Positions 23,684 to 33,516 of a stretch of 35,122 nt of DNA are shown here, piece after piece. The translations under genes were made by a program, and so were the position numbers. Location of the stretch: positions 1-35,122 of the forward strand of contig DASTPP010000037.1 of the NCBI GenBank assembly GCA_035762175.1, read 5' to 3'. Each line of letters opens with the position of its first letter. Position 1 is the stretch's first letter. This DNA comes from DASTPP01 sp035762175. GTDB lineage: Bacteria > Myxococcota_A > Polyangia > Polyangiales > Polyangiaceae. The notes beneath the pieces were generated by a model. That model made no database searches. It was not told the origin of the DNA and worked only from the letters and a program-made list of their open reading frames with translations.

Positions 23684-23767
23684 ACCGGGCCACGACGCCC
23701 CCCCGCCGCGTCCTGGCCGCAGCAAGCAGGGCTGGTATAGCGCTTCGCTCGACCCGCCCCCGTGCCA

Positions 23768-24229
23768 TCGAGAGCGCTCGAAGGCTTCTCATCGCCTCTT
23801 GCCGCATCACAAGAGGCTTCCGGTAGCTCTTCAATGCCCATCTGAGTGGCACAAAGAGCTCCCGGAAGCTCTCCGTGGCCCATCTGAGTGGCACAAAGAG
23901 CTCCCGGAAGCTTCTTGCGGTCCGGTTCTGTGCCACAGAGAGCTTCCGGAAGCTCTCTCGAGCCCGTTTGTGTGCCAAGTCGAGCTCCTGGGAGCTCCCC
24001 CAAGCCCATCTGTGTGCCAAGTCGAGCTCCCGGGAGCTACCCCAAGCCCATCTGTGTGCCAAGTCGAGCTTCCGGGAGCTCTCCTTGACCCGTTTGTGTG
24101 CCACGACGAGCTTCCCTAAGCTTTTTGAAGCCCGTTTCCGCATCGATCCGAGCTCCCGTAGGCTCGTTGCTCCCCGCTTCCGCGCGCGAGCGAACGCTTG
24201 TTAGGCTCTTCGCACCCGACGCCCGCGCT
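23768..24229. repeat. Array of about eleven 42-bp tandem units, each with a 16-bp palindrome
   Basis: Units start at 23768, 23810, 23852, 23894, 23936, 23978, 24020, 24062, 24104, 24146 and 24188. Their spacing is exactly 42 bp throughout. The central units each hold a palindrome such as GAGCTTCCGGAAGCTC or GAGCTCCCGGGAGCTC and a linker like CCCATCTGTGTGCCA. The outer units are more diverged. Changes in the palindrome are often paired or wobble-compatible (T/A, C/G, T/G). There is no unique spacer between units, so it is not a CRISPR array. Confidence 0.88.
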
Positions 24230-24344
24230 CGAGCGAGCGCTCGCGGGCCCTTCGACCCCGTGCGCCTGCCCCCGAGCGTGCGCCCGAAGGGGCGCCGCCT
24301 CGCTTGCCCGGACGCGCTCGGCGCAGGCATGGCAGACTCGGCCC

Positions 24345-25304
24345 ATGTCGACGCGCCCTCGCGTTTCGGTCGTCTGCGCCGCCGTCGCCCGCGCCGCCGC
24401 CCTCGCCCTCTGCGCGGGGGTGCTGGGCGGCTGCGCGACGTTCGACATCCCCCAGGCGCACAAGGGGCGAATGTTCGCCCGCACCGGCTTCTGGTCGTTT
24501 TACTCGGGCCAGACGGGCTTTCGCGGCCCGGTGCTCGGGCCCGGCACCTACTTCGCCGGCGTCTACAACGACTACCGCACCATCGACTGCTCGACGACGA
24601 CGGTGCAGACGCCGCTCGACACGCTGACCCGCGACGGCGTTCACTTCGGCTTCACGGTCGTCGTGCGCTACTCGGCCGACTGCTCCGACCGCGCGGTCGA
24701 GCGGCTGCTCGGCACGCTGACCCCCGACCGCGAAGGGTCGGCCATCTCGCCGGGCAAGATCTTCCAGACGTACATTCAGCCGGCCATCGGCGAGGCGGCG
24801 CGCGAGTACGTCTCGCCGCTGCGGGCCAACGAGCTGAACGAGCGGCAGGCCGAGGTGACGGCGGGTATTCGGCGGCGCTTTTTCGAGATCATGAACACGC
24901 GCGAGCGCCTGGCCGTCGTCGTCCACGAGATGAACCTGGTCGAGCTCACCTTCCCCAAAGAGATGGACGCGGCCAACCTCGAGCGCGCCGTGCAGGCCGT
25001 CTTGCGCGACAAGGCCATCGCCGAGCGCGAGCGCGTCACGGCCGAGATCGAGACCACGCGCATGCGGCGCGAGCTGGCCGAGCGCGAGGCCGAGGTGGCC
25101 GCGGCGCGCATTCAGAAGATCGGCGAGGCCCTGCGCAAGAACCCCGACTATCTCCAATACGATCTGCAGCAGAAGCTGCCCGACATCTACCGAGAGGCCG
25201 GCCAGCGCGGCAACCTGATTCTCGCCGCCCCGAACGCCGTCGTCGCCCCCCCGGGCGCCCAGCCCCCGCCGCCGCCGCCGGCGCCGGCCGCGCCGCGGCG
25301 TTGA
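24345..25304 (+). CDS. SPFH/Band 7 (prohibitin-like) lipoprotein
   Basis: A 319-residue protein with a perfect lipobox LGGC (C30), so it is probably lipid-anchored in the envelope. Residues 40-190 match the SPFH/Band 7 fold: GRMFARTGFWSFYSGQTGFRGPVLGPGTYFAGVYNDYRTID, then TVQTPLDTLTRDGVHFGFTVVVRYSA. Residues 195-275 are a long charged helix rich in Glu/Arg/Ala (LRDKAIAERERVTAEIETT), typical of the oligomerising coiled coil. The C-terminus is Pro-rich. Such proteins form membrane-associated scaffolds that organise proteases or lipids. The ATG at 24345 places the signal peptide correctly. The 42-bp repeat array lies about 115 bp upstream. Confidence 0.88.
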   Translation: MSTRPRVSVVCAAVARAAALALCAGVLGGCATFDIPQAHKGRMFARTGFWSFYSGQTGFRGPVLGPGTYFAGVYNDYRTIDCSTTTVQTPLDTLTRDGVHFGFTVVVRYSADCSDRAVERLLGTLTPDREGSAISPGKIFQTYIQPAIGEAAREYVSPLRANELNERQAEVTAGIRRRFFEIMNTRERLAVVVHEMNLVELTFPKEMDAANLERAVQAVLRDKAIAERERVTAEIETTRMRRELAEREAEVAAARIQKIGEALRKNPDYLQYDLQQKLPDIYREAGQRGNLILAAPNAVVAPPGAQPPPPPPAPAAPRR

Positions 25305-25322
25305 GGGCCTTCGAAGCGCCGT

Positions 25323-26093
25323 TCAGCCCGGGTCGCGCCGCGCCTTCGGCATCGTGAGCGGGGTCGGGGAGGGGGGCAAGATGGCGGGCTCGCGCGGGGC
25401 GCGCGGCGGCACCGACGAGGGCGGCGACGACGAGGGGGGGTCGGCGGGCTCTCGCTGCACGCCCCAGGGGTCGTGGGGGGGCGGCGGGCGCTTGGGGGCG
25501 GGGGCAGGGGAGGGGGGCGCGGCCGCCGGCGGGGGGGCCTCGGGGGGGCGGGGCTCGGGCGAGGGCGGGGGGGCCGAGCGGGCCTCGGCCCGCAGGGGGC
25601 GGGCGCTCAGGGCGTCGACGAAGACGGCGTGCATGCGGCCCTCGGCGTCGATGTCGAAGCGGTAGGCCCAGCGGCCCTCGCCCTCGTCGTCGCGCTCGAG
25701 CGCCCAGCTCGTGACGAAGCCCTCGCGGGCGGCGAGGGCGGCGCGGCGGGCTTCGGCCAGGCTACGAAAGGGCGGCCCGGGCTGGACCTCGGCGTCGAGC
25801 GGGCCGCCGCCGACGAGCGCCACCAGGTCGCAGCCGGGGCCCTGGCCGTAGTAGGCGTCGACGAGATCGTCGTTGGGCGACGAGAGGGCGACGGCGAGGG
25901 CGGGGCGGCCCCGGTAACGCGACCAGCCGACGCGCACGACGTCGGCGCGGGCGACGATGCCCCGGGCGCAGGCGGTCACGTGCGCCCGCTCGGCCTCGCT
26001 GACGGCCGCCTGCTCGGCCACGACCGGGGCGGTGACCATGGGTGCCGGGCCGCAGGCGAGCGCGAGGGCTGCGGACAGGGGCCAAAGGCGCAT
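25323..26093 (-). CDS. Hypothetical secreted protein with a proline-rich tail
   Basis: A 256-residue protein beginning with a short signal (RLWPLSAALALACGP); the Cys at 14 could be a lipidation site, though the lipobox is weak. Residues 30-175 form a small folded part. Its WAYRFDIDAEGRMHAVFVDA segment recalls a PepSY-type strand pattern, but this is too short to be sure. Residues 175-256 are very Pro/Ser-rich, probably disordered. It converges with the SPFH gene (18-bp gap) and is divergent from the kinase gene. I do not recognise its function. Confidence 0.68.
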   Translation of the reverse strand: MRLWPLSAALALACGPAPMVTAPVVAEQAAVSEAERAHVTACARGIVARADVVRVGWSRYRGRPALAVALSSPNDDLVDAYYGQGPGCDLVALVGGGPLDAEVQPGPPFRSLAEARRAALAAREGFVTSWALERDDEGEGRWAYRFDIDAEGRMHAVFVDALSARPLRAEARSAPPPSPEPRPPEAPPPAAAPPSPAPAPKRPPPPHDPWGVQREPADPPSSSPPSSVPPRAPREPAILPPSPTPLTMPKARRDPG

Positions 26094-26251
26094 CGACCGA
26101 TCTTGCCGCTCCGGGCGGGTGCCGCAAGCGCCGGGGGCCCGGAAGGGGCGCTCGGCGGGGGGGTAATGTCGGTGCTCGGCCCGTACGTAGGTCAGGGCGA
26201 GCGGCGCCCCGGGGCCGCCCCCCTTCGGGAACGCAGCTCGTGGGTCTTACG

Positions 26252-27895
<1,644 letters not shown>

Positions 27896-27934
27896 GGCGG
27901 CCGGGCGGCGCGCCGAGCGCACCCGGCGCGCGCG

Positions 27935-29410
27935 CTAACGCGGCAAGAGCCGCCAGTCGAAGTTGGAGCGCCAGCGGTCGAAGTAGAGGTTGCCGCCCTC
28001 CCATTCGACCTCGCCGCGCTGCAGATCGACCGTCTCGGAGCGGGGGTGGAGCTTGGGCGGCACGAAGTCGCGGCCGTAGTCGTCGTTGAAGGCGACGCGG
28101 AAGGCGTCGAGGCCGCCGAAGTAGAACCAGGCGAGCTCGGGGCTGGCGCCTTCGATCTGGCCGAAGGTCACGTCGACGGGCACCCAGCCGTAGGGGGCGA
28201 GGTAGAGCGCGCCCCAGTCGTGCATGGTGTCGTAGTCGCCGTCGGAGAACGCCCAGCCCGACTGCCACCGCGCGGGGATGCCGTTGAGCCGCAGGAGCGC
28301 GATCAAGAGCAGGGTCTGCTGCCCGCAGTCGCCGTGCCCCGAGCGCAGCACGTAGTCGGGTATGTTGCGCAGGGTCGAGTACTCGCGCGCGCCCGCCCAG
28401 GGCACGCGGTCGACCGCGTCGAAGAGCTTGCGGGCGACGCGGTAGGGGTTCGTCTCGTCGCCGACCGCGCGGCGCGAGAACGCGCGGAGCTCGTCGCTGA
28501 AGACGACGTGCGGCGGGCGCTCTTCGACGAAGGGCCGGAGCTCGGGCGAGTCGGGCGCGGGGACGACCTTCTCGGGGTCGATGTCGAAGTAGCGGGCGAA
28601 GGTCGTCAGCTCGTAGGTGATCGAGAAGGTCGTGGGCCGCCCGGCGGCCGCGGGGGCCTCGAGGTAGACGGTGCGCTGCAGGGCCGACTCGGGCGCGACC
28701 AGGCGCTCGGGCGGGGCGCTCGCGACGAGGCGCAGGTCTTCTTGCTGCCCGGCGATCGCCCTCGGGTAGGGCAGCCAGGCGCGCAGCGTCGCGCCCGGGG
28801 GCGCGGCGCCCTCGTCGACGGTGATCGAGTGGGTGACGCGCACGCGCCGCGGGGCGACGCTGGTCGTCCGGCCGGCGAGCGCCGCCGCGCGCGCCTCGGC
28901 GTGGTGCGGGTGCGGGGCCAGCAGCGGCGTGTCGCGCGGCGGGCCGAGCTCGGGCCGCCGCCGCGCGAGGGCGTCGGGCCGCAGCCGGAACAGGTTCGAG
29001 GCGGCGCGGTTGAAGTAGCGCGTCTCGCCGTCGATGGTCATTTTCTCGAGGGCGCCGTCGCCGTCCCACCGGTCGAACTCGGCGTCGTCGAGGCCCGCCA
29101 CCTGCTCGCCGAGCTTCGCCTTGACGTGCGCCCGGTCGAGCGAGAAATCGAGCCGAATGCGGCGCATTCGCTCGCGCTCGAAGGCGTACGCCTCGCGCCG
29201 CGCGGGCTCGAGCGCGTCGCCCGCGAGCGCGGCGCCGATGGCGGCCTCGGCCGCCCGAAACTGGCCCCCGTCGACGAGCTCGGCGACGCGCTCGGGCGGC
29301 GGCGGCTGCGGCCGCGCCGGCGAGCGCCCGCACGCGAGGGCGCCGAGCGCGAGCGCCGACGCGACGAGGGCCCGGCGGGCGCCGCCGAGCGAGGGGGTGG
29401 GGGGGGGCAT
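27935..29410 (-). CDS. Transglutaminase-like domain lipoprotein
   Basis: A 491-residue protein with a signal peptide ending LGALAC (C27), a likely lipid anchor. Residues 190-270 form a beta region (VRVTHSITVDEG, ATLRAWLPYPRAI) like the N-terminal domain seen before bacterial transglutaminase cores. The core follows with SGHGDCGQQTLLL (C362), TMHDWGALYLAPYGWVPVDVTFG (H397, D413), the full Cys-His-Asp triad. Such proteins act as proteases or cross-linking/transfer enzymes in the envelope. The start is the ATG at 29408-29410. It converges with the kinase gene. Confidence 0.88.
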   Translation of the reverse strand: MPPPTPSLGGARRALVASALALGALACGRSPARPQPPPPERVAELVDGGQFRAAEAAIGAALAGDALEPARREAYAFERERMRRIRLDFSLDRAHVKAKLGEQVAGLDDAEFDRWDGDGALEKMTIDGETRYFNRAASNLFRLRPDALARRRPELGPPRDTPLLAPHPHHAEARAAALAGRTTSVAPRRVRVTHSITVDEGAAPPGATLRAWLPYPRAIAGQQEDLRLVASAPPERLVAPESALQRTVYLEAPAAAGRPTTFSITYELTTFARYFDIDPEKVVPAPDSPELRPFVEERPPHVVFSDELRAFSRRAVGDETNPYRVARKLFDAVDRVPWAGAREYSTLRNIPDYVLRSGHGDCGQQTLLLIALLRLNGIPARWQSGWAFSDGDYDTMHDWGALYLAPYGWVPVDVTFGQIEGASPELAWFYFGGLDAFRVAFNDDYGRDFVPPKLHPRSETVDLQRGEVEWEGGNLYFDRWRSNFDWRLLPR

Positions 29411-29587
29411 GGCGGGGGGCCTTCGCGCCGGCGGGCGCCCCCGCGCGAGGCGCGCGGGCGGGGCGGCCCGCGCCGCCGGCCGGGCGGGTGTACCAAGGGC
29501 GGGCCGAGCCGGTCAACGGCGTATTGTGCGCTCGCCGCGGCCGAAAGCATGTACGCTCGAGGGGGCGCGGCGGCGCGCGCGGGTGCG

Positions 29588-30748
29588 ATGATCACGACGG
29601 CCTGGGCCTACCTGGCGGCGATGTTGCTCGCCGCCGGCCTCTTCCCCACGATCGAGCGGGGCCTGCCCCTGCGGCTCTTCCGGGTGCTGCCGCCGATCGT
29701 GCTCACCTACCTCTTCGTGACGGCGCTCGCGGCCGGCGGGCTCTTCGGGCCGACCGACGAGGTGCGCGCGGCGCAGCGGGCGCTGACGGCGCAGCTCTTG
29801 CCCGCGCTGCTCTTCTTGCTGATGGCCACCTGCGACCTTCGCGCCATCTTCAAGCTGGGCCCGCGCGTGCTCGCGACCTTCGCGTGCGCGATGGCGAGCA
29901 TCTTGCTCGCGATCGTGCTCACGTTCCTCGCGTTCCGCGGCCTGTTGCCCGCCGAGGGCTGGAAGATGCTCGCCGCCCTGAGCGCGACCTGGACGGGCGG
30001 GTCGGCCAACCTCGTGGCCGTCAAGCAGGTGGTGGGCCTGTCCGAGGCCTCGCTGCCGGCGGTGTTGCTCGCCGACGCGCTCTGCTATTCGGTATGGGTG
30101 GCCTTGCTCTTCTCGTCGGCCGGGCTCGCGCCCGCCTTCGACCGCTTCACGCGCGCCGACCGGCGCCCGCCGCCCGAGATCGCCGCGCCCCCCGCGGCGG
30201 GCCCGGCCGAGCCCGGCACGAGCCTGCTCTGGCTCGGCCTCGCCCTCGCGGTCGGGCTCGGCGCGGCCGCGCTCGCGGCGACGATGCCGGCCTCGGCCTT
30301 CCTGACGTCGACCTCGTGGACGGCGCTCTTCGCCACCGGCGCGGGCCTCGTCGTCGCCCGCACCCCGCTCGCCCGCCTGCCCGGGCCCGCGCCGCTCGCG
30401 AGCGCGCTGCTGGCCGGCCTCGTCGCGGTGCTCGCCTCGCAGGGCAGCTTCGCCGGGCTGGCGAGCGCGCCGCTCTTCGTGCTCTGCGGCTTCTGCGTGC
30501 TCGCGCTGCACCTCGCGCTGATGGTGGCGGCGGCGCGGCTCTTCCGCCTCGATTTGTACCTCTGCGGCATCGCCTCGCTCGCGCAGATCGGCGGCCCGGC
30601 GTCGGCGCCCTTGCTCGCGGCGGCCTACTCGCGCGCGCTCGTGCCGGTCGCCGTGCTGCTCGCCATGCTCGGCCTCGTGCTGGGCACCGGCGTCGGCCTC
30701 TCGATGGCGCGCCTGCTCTCGGCGCTCGCCCCGGCGGGGGCGACGTGA
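29588..30748 (+). CDS. DUF819 family membrane protein, possible murein-peptide transporter
   Basis: A 386-residue polytopic membrane protein, with about eleven hydrophobic helices. The family features are a first half with MATCDLRAIFKLGPRVL and WTGGSANLVAVKQVVGL, and a second half repeating the fold (LCGIASLAQIGGPASAPLLAAAY). DUF819 proteins look like secondary transporters, with an inverted repeat containing the GGSAN and GGPAS motifs. The start chosen is ATG 29588. Its stop overlaps the GTG of the next gene (GTGA), so it is the first gene of a three-gene operon with a murein-peptide endopeptidase and a dipeptide epimerase. Peptide import is inferred from this context only. Confidence 0.87.
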   Translation: MITTAWAYLAAMLLAAGLFPTIERGLPLRLFRVLPPIVLTYLFVTALAAGGLFGPTDEVRAAQRALTAQLLPALLFLLMATCDLRAIFKLGPRVLATFACAMASILLAIVLTFLAFRGLLPAEGWKMLAALSATWTGGSANLVAVKQVVGLSEASLPAVLLADALCYSVWVALLFSSAGLAPAFDRFTRADRRPPPEIAAPPAAGPAEPGTSLLWLGLALAVGLGAAALAATMPASAFLTSTSWTALFATGAGLVVARTPLARLPGPAPLASALLAGLVAVLASQGSFAGLASAPLFVLCGFCVLALHLALMVAAARLFRLDLYLCGIASLAQIGGPASAPLLAAAYSRALVPVAVLLAMLGLVLGTGVGLSMARLLSALAPAGAT

Positions 30749-32301
30749 GGCCCGGGCGCCGCCCGCCGGCCCCGGCGCCCGGGGGCCGCTCGCTCGCCCC
30801 GGCGCCCGAAGGCGGCCCCCGGGCGCCCGCCCCGGTCCGCGGGGGCCGCCTGAGCGCCCCGATCGGCGGGGCTCGCCGCCCGGCGCTCGCCCTCGCCCTG
30901 GTCGCCCTGGCGCCGCTCGGGCCGGCCGCCTGCTCTTCGTGCGAGGGGCGCGGCGAGCGGCCGGCGGCGCCCGGGGCCGATCTCGGGGTCACGCCCGCGC
31001 AGCTCCGGGCCGACTACTGGGTGGCCCGGCAGCCGGCGCCCGACGAGCGGCTGCTCGGCCCGCGCGAGGTCGCGGCGCACAACGCCCGCCTCTTCGAGGG
31101 CGACCCCTCGGTGCGGCGGCTCGAGGCGATGCCCCGCGAGCTCGGGCGCGACGCGGTCGAGGGCTGGGTGAAGAAGCGGTCGGCCTTGCCCGAGGGGCCC
31201 CTCTACGACGAGCGCGGCGACGAGGTGCCCCGCGAGCGGCTCGCGGCGCTCGTCGAGGCGCTCGCGCTCGGCGCGATCCCCGAGCGGCAGGCGACGCGCT
31301 ACGGGCTGGTGGCGCGGCGGGCCGACCTGCGCACCTTCCCCACGGCGATGCGGGTGTTTCGCGCGCCGGGCGACACCGACATCGATCGCTTTCAAGAGAG
31401 CGCGCTCTTCCCCGGCACCCCGGTGGTGATCGCGCACGAGAGCGCGGGCGGGGCGTTCTGGTTCGTGCTGAGCCCCCTCTACGCCGCGTGGGTCGACCGG
31501 GCGGCGGTCGCCGAGGGCCCGCGGGCCGAGGTGCTCGGCTACGCCGGGCGGGCGCCCTACCTGGTCGTCACGGGCGCCGAGGCCCGCACGGTGTTCGCGC
31601 CCGGGGCGCCCGAGATCTCGTCGCTCTCGATCGACATGGGCGTGCGCCTGCCGCTCGCGCGCGACTGGCCGCCCGACCGGCCCGTCCACGGGCAGCACCC
31701 GCACGCGGGGCGCGTCGTCGAGCTGCCCGCGCGCGGCCCCGAGGGGCGGCTCGCGTTCGCGCCGGCGCTCGTGCCGGGGTCGGCCGACGTCGCGGGCGAC
31801 TACCTGCCCTTCACGCGGGCGAGCCTGCTCCGGCAGGCGTTCAAGTTTCTCGGCGAGCGCTACGGCTGGGGGCACTCGTACGGCGCCCGCGACTGCTCGG
31901 GGTTCGTGTCCGAGGTCTACCGTAGCCTCGGCGTCGCGCTGCCGCGCAACACGTCCGACCAGGCCGCGAGCCCCGCGCTCGAGCGGGTCGACTTCGGCGA
32001 GGGCGGGGGCCCGGCCGGGCGGCTCGCGGCGCTGCGCGCGCTCGACGTCGGCGATCTCGTGTTCGTCCCGGGCCACGTGATGATGGTGATCGGCCACGAA
32101 GACGGGACGCCTTACGTGATCCACGACGTGCACGGCGTCAGCCTGCCGGGCGAGGGGGGCGAGCCCCGCCGCGTGCCCCTGAACGGCGTCTCGGTCACCC
32201 CGCTCGTGACGCTGCTGGCGGGCGACGGCTCGCCGCTCGTCGGGCGCGTCACCGCCGTCCGGCGCGTCCGGCGCGCCGCGGGGCGGGGGGGGGCGCCGTG
32301 A
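30745..32301 (+). CDS. SH3/NlpC-P60 endopeptidase, YkfC-like
   Basis: A 518-residue protein with a GTG start overlapping the upstream stop. After a Pro-rich start, a hydrophobic segment (residues 46-61) ends at C63, a possible but weak lipobox. Residues 155-330 look like bacterial SH3 modules (RRADLRTFPTAMRVFR, GGAFWFVLSPLYAAWVD). Residues 345-480 are NlpC/P60: YGWGHSYGARDCSGF with C384, GDLVFVPGHVMMVIG with H444, and VIHDVHG with H460. Homologues cut between D-Glu and the diamino acid in free murein peptides. Adjacent genes fit this role. Its stop overlaps the next start as GTGA. Confidence 0.89.
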   Translation: MRPGRRPPAPAPGGRSLAPAPEGGPRAPAPVRGGRLSAPIGGARRPALALALVALAPLGPAACSSCEGRGERPAAPGADLGVTPAQLRADYWVARQPAPDERLLGPREVAAHNARLFEGDPSVRRLEAMPRELGRDAVEGWVKKRSALPEGPLYDERGDEVPRERLAALVEALALGAIPERQATRYGLVARRADLRTFPTAMRVFRAPGDTDIDRFQESALFPGTPVVIAHESAGGAFWFVLSPLYAAWVDRAAVAEGPRAEVLGYAGRAPYLVVTGAEARTVFAPGAPEISSLSIDMGVRLPLARDWPPDRPVHGQHPHAGRVVELPARGPEGRLAFAPALVPGSADVAGDYLPFTRASLLRQAFKFLGERYGWGHSYGARDCSGFVSEVYRSLGVALPRNTSDQAASPALERVDFGEGGGPAGRLAALRALDVGDLVFVPGHVMMVIGHEDGTPYVIHDVHGVSLPGEGGEPRRVPLNGVSVTPLVTLLAGDGSPLVGRVTAVRRVRRAAGRGGAP

Positions 32302-33395
32302 AGATCGTCGAGGTTCGCTGCGCCCGGTTGCGCGTGCCCCTCTTGACGCCCTTCAAGACGGCGCTGCGCACGGCGCACGCCGTCGAAGACGTGGTCGTGA
32401 CGCTGCACGCCGACACCGGCCAGGTCGGCCACGGCGGGGCGGCCGCGACGGCGGTGATCACGGGCGACACGCACGGCTCGATCGTCGAGGCGGTGCGCCG
32501 GTACATCGCGCCCCGCGTGGTCGGCGCCGAGGTGGCCGACCTGAACCGCGTCGTCGGCCTGGTGCAGGGCGCCCTCGAGAAGAACACGAGCGCGAAGGCG
32601 GCGGTCGAGATCGCGCTCTACGACCTGTTCGGGCAGCTCTACGGCGCGCCGCTCTACAAGCTGCTCGGGGGCGGCGAGCCCGCGATCGAGACCGACGTCA
32701 CGATCAGCGTCGGCGACGCCGAGGCGATGGCGCGCGACGCGCTCGCCGCGCTCGGGCGGGGCTTTCGCGCCCTCAAGGTCAAGGTCGGCCACGACGTCGC
32801 CGCCGACGTCGAGCGGGTCAAGGCGGTCCACGCCGCGGTCGGGGGCCGCGCCTCGCTGCGCCTCGACGCGAACCAGGGCTGGGCGCCGAAGCAGGCGGTG
32901 CGCGCGCTGCGGGCGCTCGAGGACGCCGGCGTCGCGCTCGAGCTGGTCGAGCAGCCGGTCAAGGCGCGCGATCTCGAGGGGCTCAAGTACGTGACCGACC
33001 GCGTGCTCACCCCCGTCATGGCCGACGAGAGCGCCTTCGGCCCCGCCGAGGCGCTCGAGGTCATGCGCCGGCGCGCGGCCGACATCGTCAACATCAAGCT
33101 GATGAAGGCGGGCGGCATCTCGCGGGCCCTGCAGATCGCCGACCTCGCCGCGGTCTACGGGGTCGAGTGCATGATGGGCTGCATGCTCGAGGCCGGCGTC
33201 AGCGTCGCGGCCGCCGCGCACGTCGCGGCCGCCCGGGCGGGCGTCATCACCAAGATCGATCTCGACGGGCCCTCGCTCTGCGCCCATGACCCCGTCGAGG
33301 GCGGCGCCGCCTTCGCGGGCCCCCGCATCTCGCTGGCCGACGCGCCGGGGCTCGGCATCCGGGCGGTCCGGGGGCTCGAGCCGATCGACGCCTGA
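32298..33395 (+). CDS. Dipeptide epimerase (L-Ala-D/L-Glu type), enolase superfamily
   Basis: A 365-residue muconate-lactonizing-subgroup enzyme with a GTG start overlapping the endopeptidase stop. Catalytic lysines are in LKVKVG (K160, K162) and NIKLMK (K267). Metal ligands are D190 in LDANQGW, E218 in VEQP and D243 in ADESAFG. These positions match the known B. subtilis L-Ala-D/L-Glu epimerase almost residue for residue. It would convert the L-Ala-D-Glu released by the preceding endopeptidase into an all-L dipeptide for degradation. The order of substrate preference cannot be read from sequence. Confidence 0.93.
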   Translation: MKIVEVRCARLRVPLLTPFKTALRTAHAVEDVVVTLHADTGQVGHGGAAATAVITGDTHGSIVEAVRRYIAPRVVGAEVADLNRVVGLVQGALEKNTSAKAAVEIALYDLFGQLYGAPLYKLLGGGEPAIETDVTISVGDAEAMARDALAALGRGFRALKVKVGHDVAADVERVKAVHAAVGGRASLRLDANQGWAPKQAVRALRALEDAGVALELVEQPVKARDLEGLKYVTDRVLTPVMADESAFGPAEALEVMRRRAADIVNIKLMKAGGISRALQIADLAAVYGVECMMGCMLEAGVSVAAAAHVAAARAGVITKIDLDGPSLCAHDPVEGGAAFAGPRISLADAPGLGIRAVRGLEPIDA

Positions 33396-33400
33396 GCGGC

Positions 33401-33445
33401 CCGGGCCCGCCGGCCGGCGGCCTGCTCCGGGCCCGCCGGCCGGCG
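33401..33445. repeat. Two direct copies of a 19-bp GC-rich palindromic sequence
   Basis: CCGGGCCCGCCGGCCGGCG occurs at 33401-33419 and 33427-33445, with a 26-bp period, right after the epimerase stop. Each copy is partly self-complementary (CGCCGGCCGGCG). It may help terminate the operon. Confidence 0.6.
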
Positions 33446-33516
33446 CCGCCCGTCGGGCCGGCGGGGGCGCGGGGGCGGTGCCGGGGGGGCCGTCGGGTTG
33501 GTAAGCTCGCGCCGCG

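Larger units (their letters stand above)
23418..24344. other. Repeat-rich non-coding region
   Basis: About 930 bp separate the S9 peptidase and the SPFH lipoprotein, which are divergent. It contains a 39-bp perfect inverted repeat (23571-23683) and an array of 42-bp palindromic units (23768-24229). Several frames on both strands stay open through the array because 42 is a multiple of three, but differences between units show no three-base bias, so I call it non-coding. Promoters of both flanking genes must lie at the edges. Confidence 0.6.

Noticed and set aside
23875..24204. Repeat protein encoded by the 42-bp units (open frames on both strands)
   Set aside because: Frames stay open only because 42 is a multiple of three. 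Differences between units fall equally on all three codon positions, and no ribosome binding site or signal is seen.
23768..24229. CRISPR array
   Set aside because: The units are contiguous 42-bp tandem copies with related linkers; there are no unique spacers and no cas genes in the window.
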